Shown: positions 52,586-61,483, counted from the first letter of the stretch. The stretch: DNA of 64,000 bases from Mycobacterium triplex (GCF_000689255.1 NZ_HG964447.1:1-64000); one strand, 5' to 3'. The notes: a model not told the origin generated them from the letters alone. Program-made: numbers and translations.

Positions 52586-53569
52586 TCAGCGGTCGCTCGG
52601 GATACGGATGTGGGCGGGGTCGGTGTTCCGTAATCCTTTGAAGCTGGCGTGGCGAAGCCAGCGGTGGGCCACATATTCGCGGTAAGCGACTTCGCAGACC
52701 AGTTCGGGTTCGACCCACGACACCCCGTGTGCCTCAACGGGATTGGCGGCGGGTGTGGCGGTGCGCGTGATGGGGTGGAGCATGGCATAGAGGTACCGGC
52801 GGGTGGTGTCGCTGAATCCGGTTCCGACTTGTCCGACGACGATCAGGTCGCCGTCGTCGTTGTGGCCGGCTAGCAGCAGTGAGCCGATACTGGTGCGTCC
52901 CCCGGGACCGGCGGCGTGGCAGTAGCCCACGATGATCAGTTCGCAAGTTGGGCGGACGAGGGACTTGATCCACTGGGTGGTGCGGCCGGGCCGGTAGGGC
53001 GCGTCAAGGCGCTTGGCGACGATTCCCTCCATCTGGTGGCGGGCCGCGACGTCGAGCATGTCTGCCGGGACCACCGCGGTCAGGGCACGCGGAATGGTCA
53101 GGGTGGGCGACTTGTCGACGACCATGAGTGCGTCGAGCAGTTCGCGGCGTTGGATATACGCCTGAGTGGTGAGGCTGCGGTTGTCGAGCGCTAGGAGGTC
53201 GAAAGCCAGCAGGCGGACGGGCACTTCGCGCAGCAGCTCGGGGTGTGGTCGACGTTGCTGTGGCCAGCGGCGCTGCAGGCGGGTGAACGATGGCCGGCCG
53301 GTGTGATCGACGGCGACGATCTCGCCGTCGAGAACCGCTTGGCGATCGCCGATGGCGGCGGCCACGCCGGCGAGTTCGGGGAAGGTCCGCGACACGTCTG
53401 CACCATGGCGGGTGAAGACCGTGACCGCGCCGTGCTGGACGTGGACGGTTGCTCTCTGGCCGTCAAACTTCCACTCGACGGCCCAGCCATCCGCGCGTCG
53501 TGGCGGGGTGCCGAGCGTCGCCAGCATCGGTGCCCATGCCGGATTTCGCACAGGCGTCTGGGTGGCCAC
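52586..53569 (-). CDS. ATP-dependent DNA ligase (LigC/LigD ligase-like)
   Basis: The 327-residue protein has the nucleotidyltransferase motif I EWKFDGQR with Lys34, then AVLDGEIVA, LLAFDLLALD, EGIVAKRL and QWIKSLVRP, and a C-terminal OB domain. This is the short bacterial form that seals nicks or works in end joining. Copy 2 of the 19-bp palindrome lies about 58 bp upstream of the start. Confidence 0.9.
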   Translation of the reverse strand: MATQTPVRNPAWAPMLATLGTPPRRADGWAVEWKFDGQRATVHVQHGAVTVFTRHGADVSRTFPELAGVAAAIGDRQAVLDGEIVAVDHTGRPSFTRLQRRWPQQRRPHPELLREVPVRLLAFDLLALDNRSLTTQAYIQRRELLDALMVVDKSPTLTIPRALTAVVPADMLDVAARHQMEGIVAKRLDAPYRPGRTTQWIKSLVRPTCELIIVGYCHAAGPGGRTSIGSLLLAGHNDDGDLIVVGQVGTGFSDTTRRYLYAMLHPITRTATPAANPVEAHGVSWVEPELVCEVAYREYVAHRWLRHASFKGLRNTDPAHIRIPSDR

Positions 53570-53626
53570 CGGATCGACGGTACCCGCCCGCTCGGCGGTG
53601 GGATCTATCTGCGTGGTGATGGTCCG

Positions 53627-53645
53627 GTGATGCAGCCTGCATCAC
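53627..53645. promoter_or_regulatory. 19-bp palindrome, copy 2
   Basis: GTGATGCAG, one base, CTGCATCAC, identical in both arms to the copy at 50159-50177, upstream of the ligase gene. Confidence 0.65.
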
Positions 53646-53710
53646 GGCTTAGTGGGCGTGGACGATATTCCGCGGCGCTTCGCCGGCGCGACGGATCTGC
53701 ACGTCATACC

Positions 53711-54634
53711 TCACGTCGGGTGGGTGCCTTCGGTGCCGATGAATTGAATCTCGCTGATAGCTACGGTGGTCACCTCATCGGGAGTCCCCGACGCGGTTGG
53801 GCTTGGGGACGTTGCGGATTGAGGCGGATCAGAGGTTGCTTTGACGCGGATGAGTAGTTTGCTGACAGTGGCTGGTGGATTGAAGGTGATGAAGCGCCAA
53901 TCCCTGGCCCCTGCGGTGTCGATGACGACGGGGTCGCGTTTGAGGTCCTTGGGGAACCACACCTCGAGTTGGGTGACAATGCGGTGCTTGGACCATTGGT
54001 CGGAGCCGTCGGGCGCGGTGGCGTCGAAGCCGCCGATGGCCCGGAGTTGGGTCAGGGTGACTTGGCGGCCGAAGTCGACTTGCAGGGTTTGTCCGTCCTG
54101 GTTCTTGACCCGGGTGCAGACCCATGCGGTGTTGAAGTCGCCGTCGAAGGCCCGGTTGGCGTCGGAGTAGTTGGCGTCGCGCGGGCACACGTCGCTGGCG
54201 GTGACCCCTTTGAGGATGGTGTCTTGCCGTAGCGGCGCCTGTGAGGGTGGTGGCGGTGCGGTCGCGGCCGGTGTGGTGATGTGGGGTTGCGGGTTGATGT
54301 CAGAGGTGAGGTAGTTGACGGCGGCCAGGGCCACCAGCAGGATCACCACGGCGGCCGCGGTGATGAATGCGGTGTGCATTCGGCGATCGGGCGGCACTCG
54401 CTTGTTGAACGCGCGGCCGCCGGCGCGGGCCGCGCGTCCGGACGCGCGTAGGGCGCGGGTGAGCAGGCCCGGCTTGTCCGGCGGTTGACTGTCGTTGGGG
54501 GTGTCGTCGTCGGGTGGTGGGGGTAGGCCGCGGCGGGCGGGCCGGGTGGTTGTGCGTGGGGCCAGCGAGGCCAAGATGAGGCGGCCGTTTTCCCAGCCGT
54601 GGTCGGTGTGGAGGACTTGGTCTGTGCTGCTCAT
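53711..54634 (-). CDS. Membrane protein with discoidin-like (F5/8 type C) outer domain
   Basis: The 307-residue protein has a Pro/Arg-rich cytoplasmic part, a membrane helix at about 88-110 (ITAAAVVILLVALAAVNYL) and a C-terminal domain with DANRAFDGDFNTAWVC, TLQVDFGRQVTLTQLRAIG and WRFITFNPP, a galactose-binding fold layout. Start is ATG 54634. It sits before the transfer region. Confidence 0.75.
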   Translation of the reverse strand: MSSTDQVLHTDHGWENGRLILASLAPRTTTRPARRGLPPPPDDDTPNDSQPPDKPGLLTRALRASGRAARAGGRAFNKRVPPDRRMHTAFITAAAVVILLVALAAVNYLTSDINPQPHITTPAATAPPPPSQAPLRQDTILKGVTASDVCPRDANYSDANRAFDGDFNTAWVCTRVKNQDGQTLQVDFGRQVTLTQLRAIGGFDATAPDGSDQWSKHRIVTQLEVWFPKDLKRDPVVIDTAGARDWRFITFNPPATVSKLLIRVKATSDPPQSATSPSPTASGTPDEVTTVAISEIQFIGTEGTHPT

Positions 54635-54637
54635 GGG

Positions 54638-55021
54638 CTACAGGGTGTCGCTGTCGATGGTGTTGTAGATGGCGTCATGGGCGAGCTGCTGGCTGCTGCG
54701 CTCAGGTAGTGCCGGGCGGCTGTAGTCCGGGCGTAGCGTGACCGGCGGTGTCGCCATAGGCGGACCGCTGTAGTAGTGGTGATGGTGGTTGATCTGCGTC
54801 AGGTGGGGGCCGGGAGCGGCGGCCTTGGCGGGAGCGCGGCGGGGATGGCGCCGGCGGCGCACACGGCGGATCTGGCGGGCGGCCACGCGGGCGGCGGGCC
54901 AGGTGAACCAGAGCGCTCCGCACAGCAGAAGGCTGTAACCGAGCGCGGCGTCTTCGGGGGCGCCGAAGAAGTGGACGGCGGCGCCGGTGAGCAGCACCGC
55001 GGCGATCAGGGCGCGTATCAC
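54638..55021 (-). CDS. Small membrane protein
   Basis: The 127-residue protein starts at GTG 55021, overlapping the vapC stop (GTGA). It has two hydrophobic segments at about 2-20 and 28-48, then an Arg-rich loop and INHHHHYYSGPP. The frame is open to 55312 but that part lies in vapC. Confidence 0.6.
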   Translation of the reverse strand: MIRALIAAVLLTGAAVHFFGAPEDAALGYSLLLCGALWFTWPAARVAARQIRRVRRRRHPRRAPAKAAAPGPHLTQINHHHHYYSGPPMATPPVTLRPDYSRPALPERSSQQLAHDAIYNTIDSDTL

Positions 55022-55419
55022 GGTGAACCTCCGGGCGAAGTTGTGGTGATGTGGTGGGCTGCGGCGTCGCGGGTCAGCTCGGGGTTGTAGGTGATCAAGG
55101 TGTGGAGTCGGGGGCCGGCGGACAGGGCGGCGGCGATGTGGAGCGCGTTGGTGGTGTGCCCCGGGGCGGGGGCGAGCTCGATCGCGACGTCGAGGAGCCG
55201 GTCGGTGACTGCGACGAGGTCCAGGCCGGCCAGGACGTGGTGGGCGTGCTCGGCGGCGTCGGGGTGAAGAGTGGCCACGGTGCGCATGACGTCGGCGCGG
55301 CTGAGGGCGCACGTGAACCAGGTGGTGTCGGTGCGCGAGCGCAGGTAGTCGGCGAGGGCCGGGGACTCAGGCGTCGTGGTGATGAGTTTCATGATGGCGG
55401 TGGGATCCAGGTAGATCAC
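55018..55419 (-). CDS. VapC-type PIN protein with altered acidic residues
   Basis: The 133-residue PIN-fold protein keeps Asp5 (IYLDPTAIMKL) and an SRADVMR helix, but the third and fourth positions read TNALHIAAAL and ITYNPEL, where active relatives usually have Asp. It overlaps the antitoxin gene by ATGA. Confidence 0.65.
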   Translation of the reverse strand: MIYLDPTAIMKLITTTPESPALADYLRSRTDTTWFTCALSRADVMRTVATLHPDAAEHAHHVLAGLDLVAVTDRLLDVAIELAPAPGHTTNALHIAAALSAGPRLHTLITYNPELTRDAAAHHITTTSPGGSP

Positions 55420-55658
55420 GGCGGCGGGGACTGGGGGCTGTAGCGGCGGTGCGGGTGGTCAAGGATCTGGGCCGGGGTGAGGCGGGCGGGCGTGACTTCC
55501 TTGCTGGCGATCAGGGCCGACCAGGCGTCGTTGGTAGCGGGAATCAATTGCGCGACCGGGTGCCCGTGGTGGGTGATCTCGATGGTGTGGCCGTCGGCCA
55601 CCGCGCGCAGAAGCACACTCGCATTCTGGCGCAATTCACGGACACCAACCCGTTTCAT
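55416..55658 (-). CDS. Phd/YefM-type antitoxin
   Basis: The 80-residue protein starts at ATG 55658. KRVGVRELRQNASVLLRAV and IEITHHGHPVAQLIP match Phd/YefM. It pairs with the PIN gene. Confidence 0.8.
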   Translation of the reverse strand: MKRVGVRELRQNASVLLRAVADGHTIEITHHGHPVAQLIPATNDAWSALIASKEVTPARLTPAQILDHPHRRYSPQSPPP

Positions 55659-55688
55659 GTAGCACATCGTAACTCAGCGTGCTACATG
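55656..55688. promoter_or_regulatory. Inverted repeat at the antitoxin start
   Basis: CATGTAGCA at 55656-55664 and TGCTACATG at 55680-55688, perfect 9-bp arms with a 15-bp core, overlap the antitoxin start codon. Autoregulation is likely. Confidence 0.6.
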
Positions 55689-55864
55689 AGGTACACAATC
55701 TGGACCGTTGTTTCAAGTTGCCTCCCTTGGCTGCCCACACCTCGAACGATTCTCCGACGGCTAGGTGCCCAACTCGCCTCAAAGTGCCTGGTCTCCGACC
55801 AACGATTCGTACGCCTTGGGTGGCTGCTGAGTAGCCTTGACAAAGATCAGGCGCGGCCAGTCGC

Positions 55865-56335
55865 GTGCGGCCTGCGGCGGAGGAGACGACGACGAGGATC
55901 TCTCTCGACGACTTCGTCAACACCCTCGACCCGGCCCGCGCGACTGTTGAGATGTTCAGCCCGTCCCTGCACCTAGAAACCATCGACGCCGTCTACGACT
56001 CCGGAACGGTGCTGTGGCGCGCCGACATCACGATGACCCACGTCGACTCCCACGTGGGGGACCCGGACGTGGTCGTCGGCCAGAGCTACTTTGTCATGGC
56101 CCGCACCGGCGTCGAAGGTCTCGCCCAGGAGTTGCTCGGCCGCGAGGAGTTCCACCACCTACGCACCGACCGGTTCGCCCCACTGTTCGACGACCACTGC
56201 ATCGGACCCGAGCTGGCACAACAGTTCTCCGACTGTGTCGAGGTCGTCATGATCGCGCTGTGGATCGTCGTGGACCCCGCGCTGCAGGGCCACCGCCTTG
56301 GCGCGTGGTCCCTATGCTGCCAATGCATCGAAACG
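55865..56335 (+). pseudogene. GNAT-like acetyltransferase, 5' part, split by a TnpB element
   Basis: The first 157 residues run into the element at 56336. The end has VDPALQGHRLGAWSLCCQCIET, like the acetyl-CoA-binding turn of GNAT proteins. The missing tail is found after the element (56953-57257). The start is uncertain. Confidence 0.55.
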
Positions 56336-56952
56336 TTGACGTCCTCCTCTGGCTGAAGCCAGGGGATTCCAACCTTCCCCTACAACCTATGCGGCAGGAG
56401 AGTCGTGTTGAGGTTCACGGTTCATAGACCGGCTAGCGCCGAGGTCTCCCCGTGCTGTCACCGCCCGTCCGGCGGCGATATTGCGTGCAGCGTTTACGTC
56501 GGCGTTGCACGGACCTGTGGTGCAGGACTCGCAGTCGAATACCGCTTGGCTCTTGCGGTTTCCGGCAGCGACGTGCCCGCACGCCGAGCAACGTTGCGAC
56601 GTGAATGCGGCCGGGATCTGCTCGACCCGACCGTAAGCTTTGTGCTGCAGCCGCGCGGCGAGCAAACCCCAACCGCTGCGGCTGATTCGGCGCGCGCGGC
56701 AGTCAGCTGGGCGCACTGCTCGTGATAGCCCGGCGCGCGACGGCCCGGTCGCCAAAACTGCTGCTGCTCGACCGCCAAATTCCACACATACCGGGCGTGC
56801 CGGCAATGCTCAGCCAACCCCACCACCTGACCAGCAGCGGGAAGCAACCGATAACGCGACACCCCCGCAACCTAACCCCCACCACCGACACCAGAGTGAA
56901 AGGAGAAGCGGCGTTTCCTCCCGCGGCTAAAGCTACGGGTCTCCACGCCGCG
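56336..56952 (-). mobile_element. Decayed IS200/IS605-type TnpB element
   Basis: The right end is at 56336-56370 (hairpin CTGGCTGAAGCCAG next to GACGTCAA on the minus strand). The left end at about 56909-56952 is GC hairpin sequence typical of these elements (TTTCCTCCCGCGG...GTCTCCACGCC). A truncated tnpB lies between. There is no transposase gene, so it is immobile by itself. Confidence 0.7.
56387..56862 (-). pseudogene. tnpB: tnpB with internal deletion
   Basis: The N-terminal 59 residues (MSRYRLLPAAGQVVGLAEHC, ARYVWNLAVEQQQFW) are followed in another frame by the C-terminal zinc finger (TSQRCSACGHV, FDCESCTTGPCNADVNAARN). The central RuvC core, including at least two catalytic acids, is missing. 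Confidence 0.75.
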
Positions 56953-57257
56953 ACAAACCGATGATCCCCACGTCCAACGGGTTGATCCTGATGCATCCGC
57001 ATTGGGATTCCGAGGCTGATCCGGCACCGTCCGTCGAGCAGTTGGAGACGGTCGAACGCCTGAACAAGTACTGGATGACCGCGGGTATGGTGCCGCTTAC
57101 GGCGGGCCCGCAGTTCCTCGGCCAGCACGCCAACCGTCACGCGCTGAAATTCGCGCTGCACGCCTATCGGCAGCGCTTCTTCGACGACGACTACCTGATC
57201 GAGGTGCCGCTGGACCCGCTTCGGCAGCGGATCCGCGACGGCGACGACTTCCTCTGA
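56953..57257 (+). pseudogene. GNAT-like acetyltransferase, 3' part
   Basis: It reads LILMHPHWDSEADP, VERLNKYWMTAGMVPL and FLGQHANRHALKFAL, which are normal GNAT C-terminal motifs (RYW-x-x-x-G-F, LG). It continues the split gene in a separate frame. It might still be translated from an ATG at 56961. Confidence 0.5.
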
Positions 57258-57381
57258 CGGAAACTAGTCGATGCCAACCGTTAGTCGAACGAGCGAGACG
57301 CGGCGGCGGACGGCAGCAGGGTGAAGCACGGGTCGGCGTACTCAGCCTGACGCATGAGAACCGACTCGGATCGGAGAAACG

Positions 57382-57555
57382 GTGAACCACAACGCGAAAC
57401 TGCGGTGGCCGATTGTGGCCATCGTCTTGGCGCTTTTAGGTCTATGGATCACATGGGATCACCCGCATCTCATCGATAAGGTGACGGGCGTTACCGTCCT
57501 CAGCCTCGGTGCAGCGGGAACGGTTTGGGGACTCGTCGAGAAATGGCCGCTTTGA
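57382..57555 (+). CDS. Small membrane protein of 57 residues
   Basis: The frame starts at GTG 57382 after a GGAG site, with a membrane helix at about 10-24 (WPIVAIVLALLGLWITW) and a second hydrophobic segment (VTVLSLGAAGTVWGLV). It ends next to the solo TnpB-type end. Confidence 0.55.
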   Translation: MNHNAKLRWPIVAIVLALLGLWITWDHPHLIDKVTGVTVLSLGAAGTVWGLVEKWPL

Positions 57556-57617
57556 CGTCCCTCTGGAGGGCAGGGACAGGTGGGGCTCCCCTGGCTCCGA
57601 CCAGAGGAGGACGTCAA
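57556..57617 (+). mobile_element. Solo right end (omega-RNA-like scaffold) of a TnpB element
   Basis: The end hairpin CCCCTGGCTCCGACCAGAGG then AGGACGTCAA repeats that of the element at 56336 in inverted direction. A GTCCC/GGGAC hairpin lies before it. No tnpB is next to it. Confidence 0.55.
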
Positions 57618-58250
57618 CGTGCCCACGACTATGCCCCGGCGGCGGCGAGTTTGTTCGTTGCACTTGAGGCCCAACGTCCCGTTTGGTGAGGTCGAATCGT
57701 TGTCCCTGCGGCGACGTTATCCGCGGTCACCACCACGACGCGGAGACGACAACCCAACTGCCGCATCTGCCACACCCACGGACTGTGTTCTGCCACTCCC
57801 TGGCCCCGGGGGCTCACGCAGTGACCCGTGCGGAAGGGTCCGGTCGCGCGGTACCGGCGCGGGCGGCTCGGCACGCCGTGGCGCACGTTGGCGCGGGCTG
57901 GCGCGCATCCGGTGATCGAGGGTGTTTGAGGGCGGTGAAGCGTCGGGATGAACCGCGGTCTGCCGGTGCTTGCGGGGCTGTGGCCGGCGGCTTGGTGCCG
58001 GGGTCGGTCGGGGCGCCTGCAGAGCCTTGGCGGAAGGTCTGGGCGCGGGCTCGGAGGGCGGGTTGAGTGACCAATGACGGGGACTGTGCGACCCGTGATT
58101 GGTGCGTGGTGGCGCGCTGTGGAGCGGCATCCCAGCACCGGCCGGGGCAGGGCGTTTTGGTGGCGGTGGGGCTGCTGGTTGATCGCGAGCGGCGGGGCCC
58201 GCCGGTGGGCGTTTGGAGGTGGGTTGGCGCGGCCTGGAGCGGTCGGTCGG
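57618..58250. other. Region without a supported gene
   Basis: Frames exist on both strands but show only compositional artefacts of high GC (Pro/Arg-rich on one strand, Gly/Arg-rich on the other). No ribosome site plus conserved motif was found. Confidence 0.45.
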
Positions 58251-58577
58251 TTACCGGCGGTCGCGTGCTCGGTCGGTGTCGAGTGCGGCGCGTAGCGCGG
58301 CAATGTCGGGGTGGCGAACGTAGACATCCCAGTTCTTGTCTAGGTCGCTGAGGTCGTGGCCGGCGGCCAGGTCGAGGCCGAGCTCGGTGAGGCGCGCGGC
58401 GAGCTGGCTGGGTTCGCGGCACAGCGTATAGACGGGCCAGTGTTCGGTCTTGCTCGCGGCGACGGCGCTGGTGGCGCCGGGGGTTTCCGACCAGCCGGTG
58501 AGGGTGATTGCGCCGGTCGGTTCGCGCAGCAGCCAAAGCCCGTAATCCATGTGGGTGGTCTCCTGGTAGACGGTCAT
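58251..58577 (-). CDS. Hypothetical protein
   Basis: The 108-residue protein (alternative ATG at 58550) is soluble with MDYGLWLLREPTGAI near its start. It follows the cutinase gene by 51 bp. No family is recognised. Confidence 0.5.
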   Translation of the reverse strand: MTVYQETTHMDYGLWLLREPTGAITLTGWSETPGATSAVAASKTEHWPVYTLCREPSQLAARLTELGLDLAAGHDLSDLDKNWDVYVRHPDIAALRAALDTDRARDRR

Positions 58578-58628
58578 TTACGAGCTCTGGGCGGGGGTGT
58601 CTGGGGTCATGGGTGTCCGGGGTGCCTT

Positions 58629-59996
58629 TCAGACGATTCTGTTGAGTTGGTTGACGAAATAGCGTTGGACGAGCTGGGTGCCGGTGTGGCCGGCGGGGTC
58701 GAGGCGGGCGGTGTCGTAGTCGTTGTGGTAGTCGCCCTTGATGAATTCGGCGAAGTGTTTGAGTGCGGTGGCGACGGTGGCGGCGCTGAACTGGGCGAAG
58801 GTGGGGCCGAAGATGCCGGTGGCCTGGGTTCCGATGCCGCCGGTGGCCACGCTGATGGCGTTGATGACTGCGGTGACCAGATCGCCGAGGCCGGGGCCTG
58901 GGTGGGCGAGGCCGGCCCCGACAGGGCCGAAGGCGCTGACGTTGATGGCGTTGGTCTGCTCCTGCATTTTCGACAGCGCGTTGGCGACGTTGGCGGCTTT
59001 GGTTGCGATGGCCGTGATGAGCACGGGCAGTGCGGTCCACGCGCGTGCCTGGATGAGGTTGATGATTTGGCCGGCGGCGTTGAACAGCTCGGATGCGGTG
59101 GCCGCGACCTGTGGTCCGGCGAGCCAGAACAGCTGTTGGGCCAGTGCGACGCCGAAAGCGACGCCGCGGTGGACGAGGTCGGGGATGAGGTTGGGGTCTT
59201 TGACGAGCTGCAGGATTTGGTTGACGGCGGCGGTGGCGGGGGCGATGAGGCCGGCCATGAACATGGTGGCGAGCTTTTGGGCGGAGCCGGCTGGATCCGA
59301 GGCGTCGAGGTGAGATCCGAGGTGGCCGATGAAGCGCATGACGAGGTCGGCTTGGGGCAGGTTGCAGAAGTAGTCCAGCGGTGCGCAGATCGACAGGATG
59401 CCGTTGCGTTGAGTGAGCGCGCCGAAGCCGCCGGCGCGTACGCCGGCGAAGCCGACGCCGGGCTGGTTGAGCCCGATGGTGGGCTGGCCTACCGGGGACT
59501 GTGAGGGGTCGGCGACGAGGGCGACGCCGAGGAGCCGGTTGGCGGGGATGGCGCCTCTGTTGTGGCCGATTGCGGCTGCGATGTCGCCGGCGGCGTCGGC
59601 GCCTTGGCTGTAGCCGGTCAGCAGGAAGTTGGTATGTGGGCAGCGGTAGGCGACCGTTCTCATGTGGGCGTCGGCGCTGTCGATGCCGGCTTGTTTGGAG
59701 GCCAGGTAGCCGCCGCCGTCGGTGCCGCCGAAGATGGTTGCCGGGTAGGGCGTGTAGAAGGTGTCGACGGTGAGGTGAACGATCCGTTTGATCGGTTCGA
59801 GGATGTTGCCGAGGATGCCGACGGGTTTGGTGGGGTCGGCCTGCGGGGTGGTTTGCGTGGTGCCCGGGATCGCGATCGCTTCGATGGCTGGGCAGGTGGC
59901 CGGTGCGGCATGGGCAGGCGCAGCGGTGGACAGCAGCAGGGTGGCGGTGAGGGGTAGCGACACCGCCAGTGGAGTGCAGCGGTGGCGGATGGTCAT
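58629..59996 (-). CDS. Secreted cutinase/PE-PPE-like serine esterase
   Basis: The 455-residue protein has a signal peptide ending APAHA at about residue 30. The alpha/beta-hydrolase nucleophile motif is FLLTGYSQGADAAG; Asp is likely in SICAPLDYFC and His in RFIGHLGSHLD. A helical extension of about 230 residues follows the hydrolase. It may act on lipid esters or on the cell envelope. The ATG at 59996 overlaps the upstream stop; a frame to 60806 is rejected. Confidence 0.8.
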   Translation of the reverse strand: MTIRHRCTPLAVSLPLTATLLLSTAAPAHAAPATCPAIEAIAIPGTTQTTPQADPTKPVGILGNILEPIKRIVHLTVDTFYTPYPATIFGGTDGGGYLASKQAGIDSADAHMRTVAYRCPHTNFLLTGYSQGADAAGDIAAAIGHNRGAIPANRLLGVALVADPSQSPVGQPTIGLNQPGVGFAGVRAGGFGALTQRNGILSICAPLDYFCNLPQADLVMRFIGHLGSHLDASDPAGSAQKLATMFMAGLIAPATAAVNQILQLVKDPNLIPDLVHRGVAFGVALAQQLFWLAGPQVAATASELFNAAGQIINLIQARAWTALPVLITAIATKAANVANALSKMQEQTNAINVSAFGPVGAGLAHPGPGLGDLVTAVINAISVATGGIGTQATGIFGPTFAQFSAATVATALKHFAEFIKGDYHNDYDTARLDPAGHTGTQLVQRYFVNQLNRIV

Positions 59997-60712
59997 GCTG
60001 CTGCTGCCGCGCTCTCGAAGTGGCTGCTGATTTTGCGGATGGCGCGTTGGGCGCGGCGTTCGATGGCGCCGACGTTGGCGCCGAGGCTGCGTGCTGCGCT
60101 TCTGGGGCTGTAGATGTCGGTGTTGAGGTAGAGCGCTTTGAGGGTCTCGTATTCCAGGGCGGTGATGATGCGGTGGTCGCGGGCCTGGGAGAGCAGGTGC
60201 GCGGTGTGGTCTTCGTCGGTGCCGGTGTCGCTGCGGTCGAGGATCGCGGAGTGGGGGTCGACGCGCACCGCCGCGGTGGGGGTGCCGGCGCGTGGCCGGG
60301 CGGCCATGACTTTGCGCAGGGTGGCGTTGTAGAGGTAGCGCGACGTCAAGATCTGTGGTTCTGCGGCGGTGCGGATGAGGGTGAAAAAGATGGTCAGGGT
60401 GTCGTTGTCGCGGGCGTCGCGGTCGGTGGACAGGTAGCCGTCGGGGTCGGCGAGTTCGGCGATGCGGCGCAGGGCGTGGCGCATCAGGACGGCTGCCATG
60501 AGCAGGGCGTGGCGGTCGCCGTTGCGGGCGTAGCGCGCGAGGGTGGGCAGCACGGTTGATGCGGTGGGCAGGTGCGCGCAGATGGCGTTGGGGGTGTGCG
60601 GGGCGCGCGGGTGCAGGGATTGGATGAGGGTTACTGCGGGCGTGAGGTCGCCGCGGCGGGGCTGGGTGAGCAGGCGGTGGGCCTGGTCGGCGAGTTGGTC
60701 CCAGATGGTCAT
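59993..60712 (-). CDS. Regulator with sigma-70 region 4-like C-terminus
   Basis: In this 239-residue protein the last 70 residues (ITALEYETLKALYLNTDIYS, RSAARSLGANVGAIERRAQRA, IRKISSHF) look like the sigma region 4 HTH. The N-terminal part is helical and unlike sigma region 2. It is coupled by ATGA to the cutinase gene. Confidence 0.65.
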   Translation of the reverse strand: MTIWDQLADQAHRLLTQPRRGDLTPAVTLIQSLHPRAPHTPNAICAHLPTASTVLPTLARYARNGDRHALLMAAVLMRHALRRIAELADPDGYLSTDRDARDNDTLTIFFTLIRTAAEPQILTSRYLYNATLRKVMAARPRAGTPTAAVRVDPHSAILDRSDTGTDEDHTAHLLSQARDHRIITALEYETLKALYLNTDIYSPRSAARSLGANVGAIERRAQRAIRKISSHFESAAAAA

Positions 60713-60812
60713 TGGATTCCTTGGCGTCGCGGGGAGGTGACGCGCTTATGGAATCCGGGGACGTTGTTGCGGGGGTTTGCGAAGCGGTGTTTAGAGCGGT
60801 TGACAACCCGTC

Positions 60813-61282
60813 CTCATGGAGGTGACGTGCGTCACATCCTGGAGTGGTGACCTTGGGTTATGTGGTTGTCAGCTTGGTTGACGGGAAATGGGTGGGCGCC
60901 GCTGTCGGAGGTTGCTGAGCGCGGCGTACCCGGAGGCCGGCGCATCGGTTCGCGGGGCGGCACCTGGGCATAGCGATGCGTGGGGGCCTTCGGCCGGGGT
61001 GCGGCGGGGATTCGTCCGGGCTGTCGTCACCGCATATGCGGTGATGCGCTTGGCGCATACGTTGACGAGCTAATGCAGGAGGGGGAGGCGCTCGTCCGTG
61101 GCTTCCGCCTCGCGGCTACAGCCGAGCCGAGCGTAATCCCCCTGTCAAGCATCGAGCGAACATCGCGATGTCATACGCGCGTATGCGTTACCAATTCGTT
61201 ATGTATGCGGTTGTCGCCAAATCGGTGTTTTGGCCCGCATTAGAGGGCGTCCGAGCATCTACCCCTCTTGGAGGCCTTACCG
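60813..61282. promoter_or_regulatory. Intergenic region upstream of the transfer operon with GTATGCG motifs
   Basis: No gene was found. Palindromes CGCATATGCG (61031-61040), ATGCGC/GCGCAT (61044-61058) and CATACGCGCGTATG (61172-61185) and a single GTATGCG near 61204 share a core. It could hold the operon promoter, operators or oriT. Confidence 0.45.
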
Positions 61283-61483
61283 ATGGCGCAGCCGATTCGC
61301 CGCACCCACGCTGCGGTCCGCTCCTACTGCGACCAGCTGCGCGAGCTCATGGACCAGCTGCGGTCCGACCCCCTCAACGAGGCCAAGTCCGTGGCCCTGG
61401 TCGCGCACATCATCAACAACCGCAGCACGGCCCTGCAGCTGCTTGACGTGCTGGAAACCCAGGCGGTGGGGTCCGTATGTTGA
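61283..61483 (+). CDS. Small first protein of the transfer operon
   Basis: The 66-residue helical protein starts at ATG 61283, 8 bp after GGAGG. It overlaps the TcpC-like gene by 7 bp. Function unknown. Confidence 0.65.
   Translation: MAQPIRRTHAAVRSYCDQLRELMDQLRSDPLNEAKSVALVAHIINNRSTALQLLDVLETQAVGSVC

Noticed and set aside
50159..53645. Attachment sites flanking an integrated element
   Set aside because: The two 19-bp palindromes could be recombination sites, but no integrase or resolvase lies between them and both are placed at promoter distance from genes.
57814..59040. A 408-codon minus-strand frame
   Set aside because: It lies out of frame inside the cutinase gene and has only Arg/Pro/Thr-rich composition typical of a shadow.
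58629..60806. A 725-codon frame covering the cutinase gene and beyond
   Set aside because: The first 270 codons are Arg/Pro/His-rich shadow sequence over another well-supported gene; the real start is ATG 59996.
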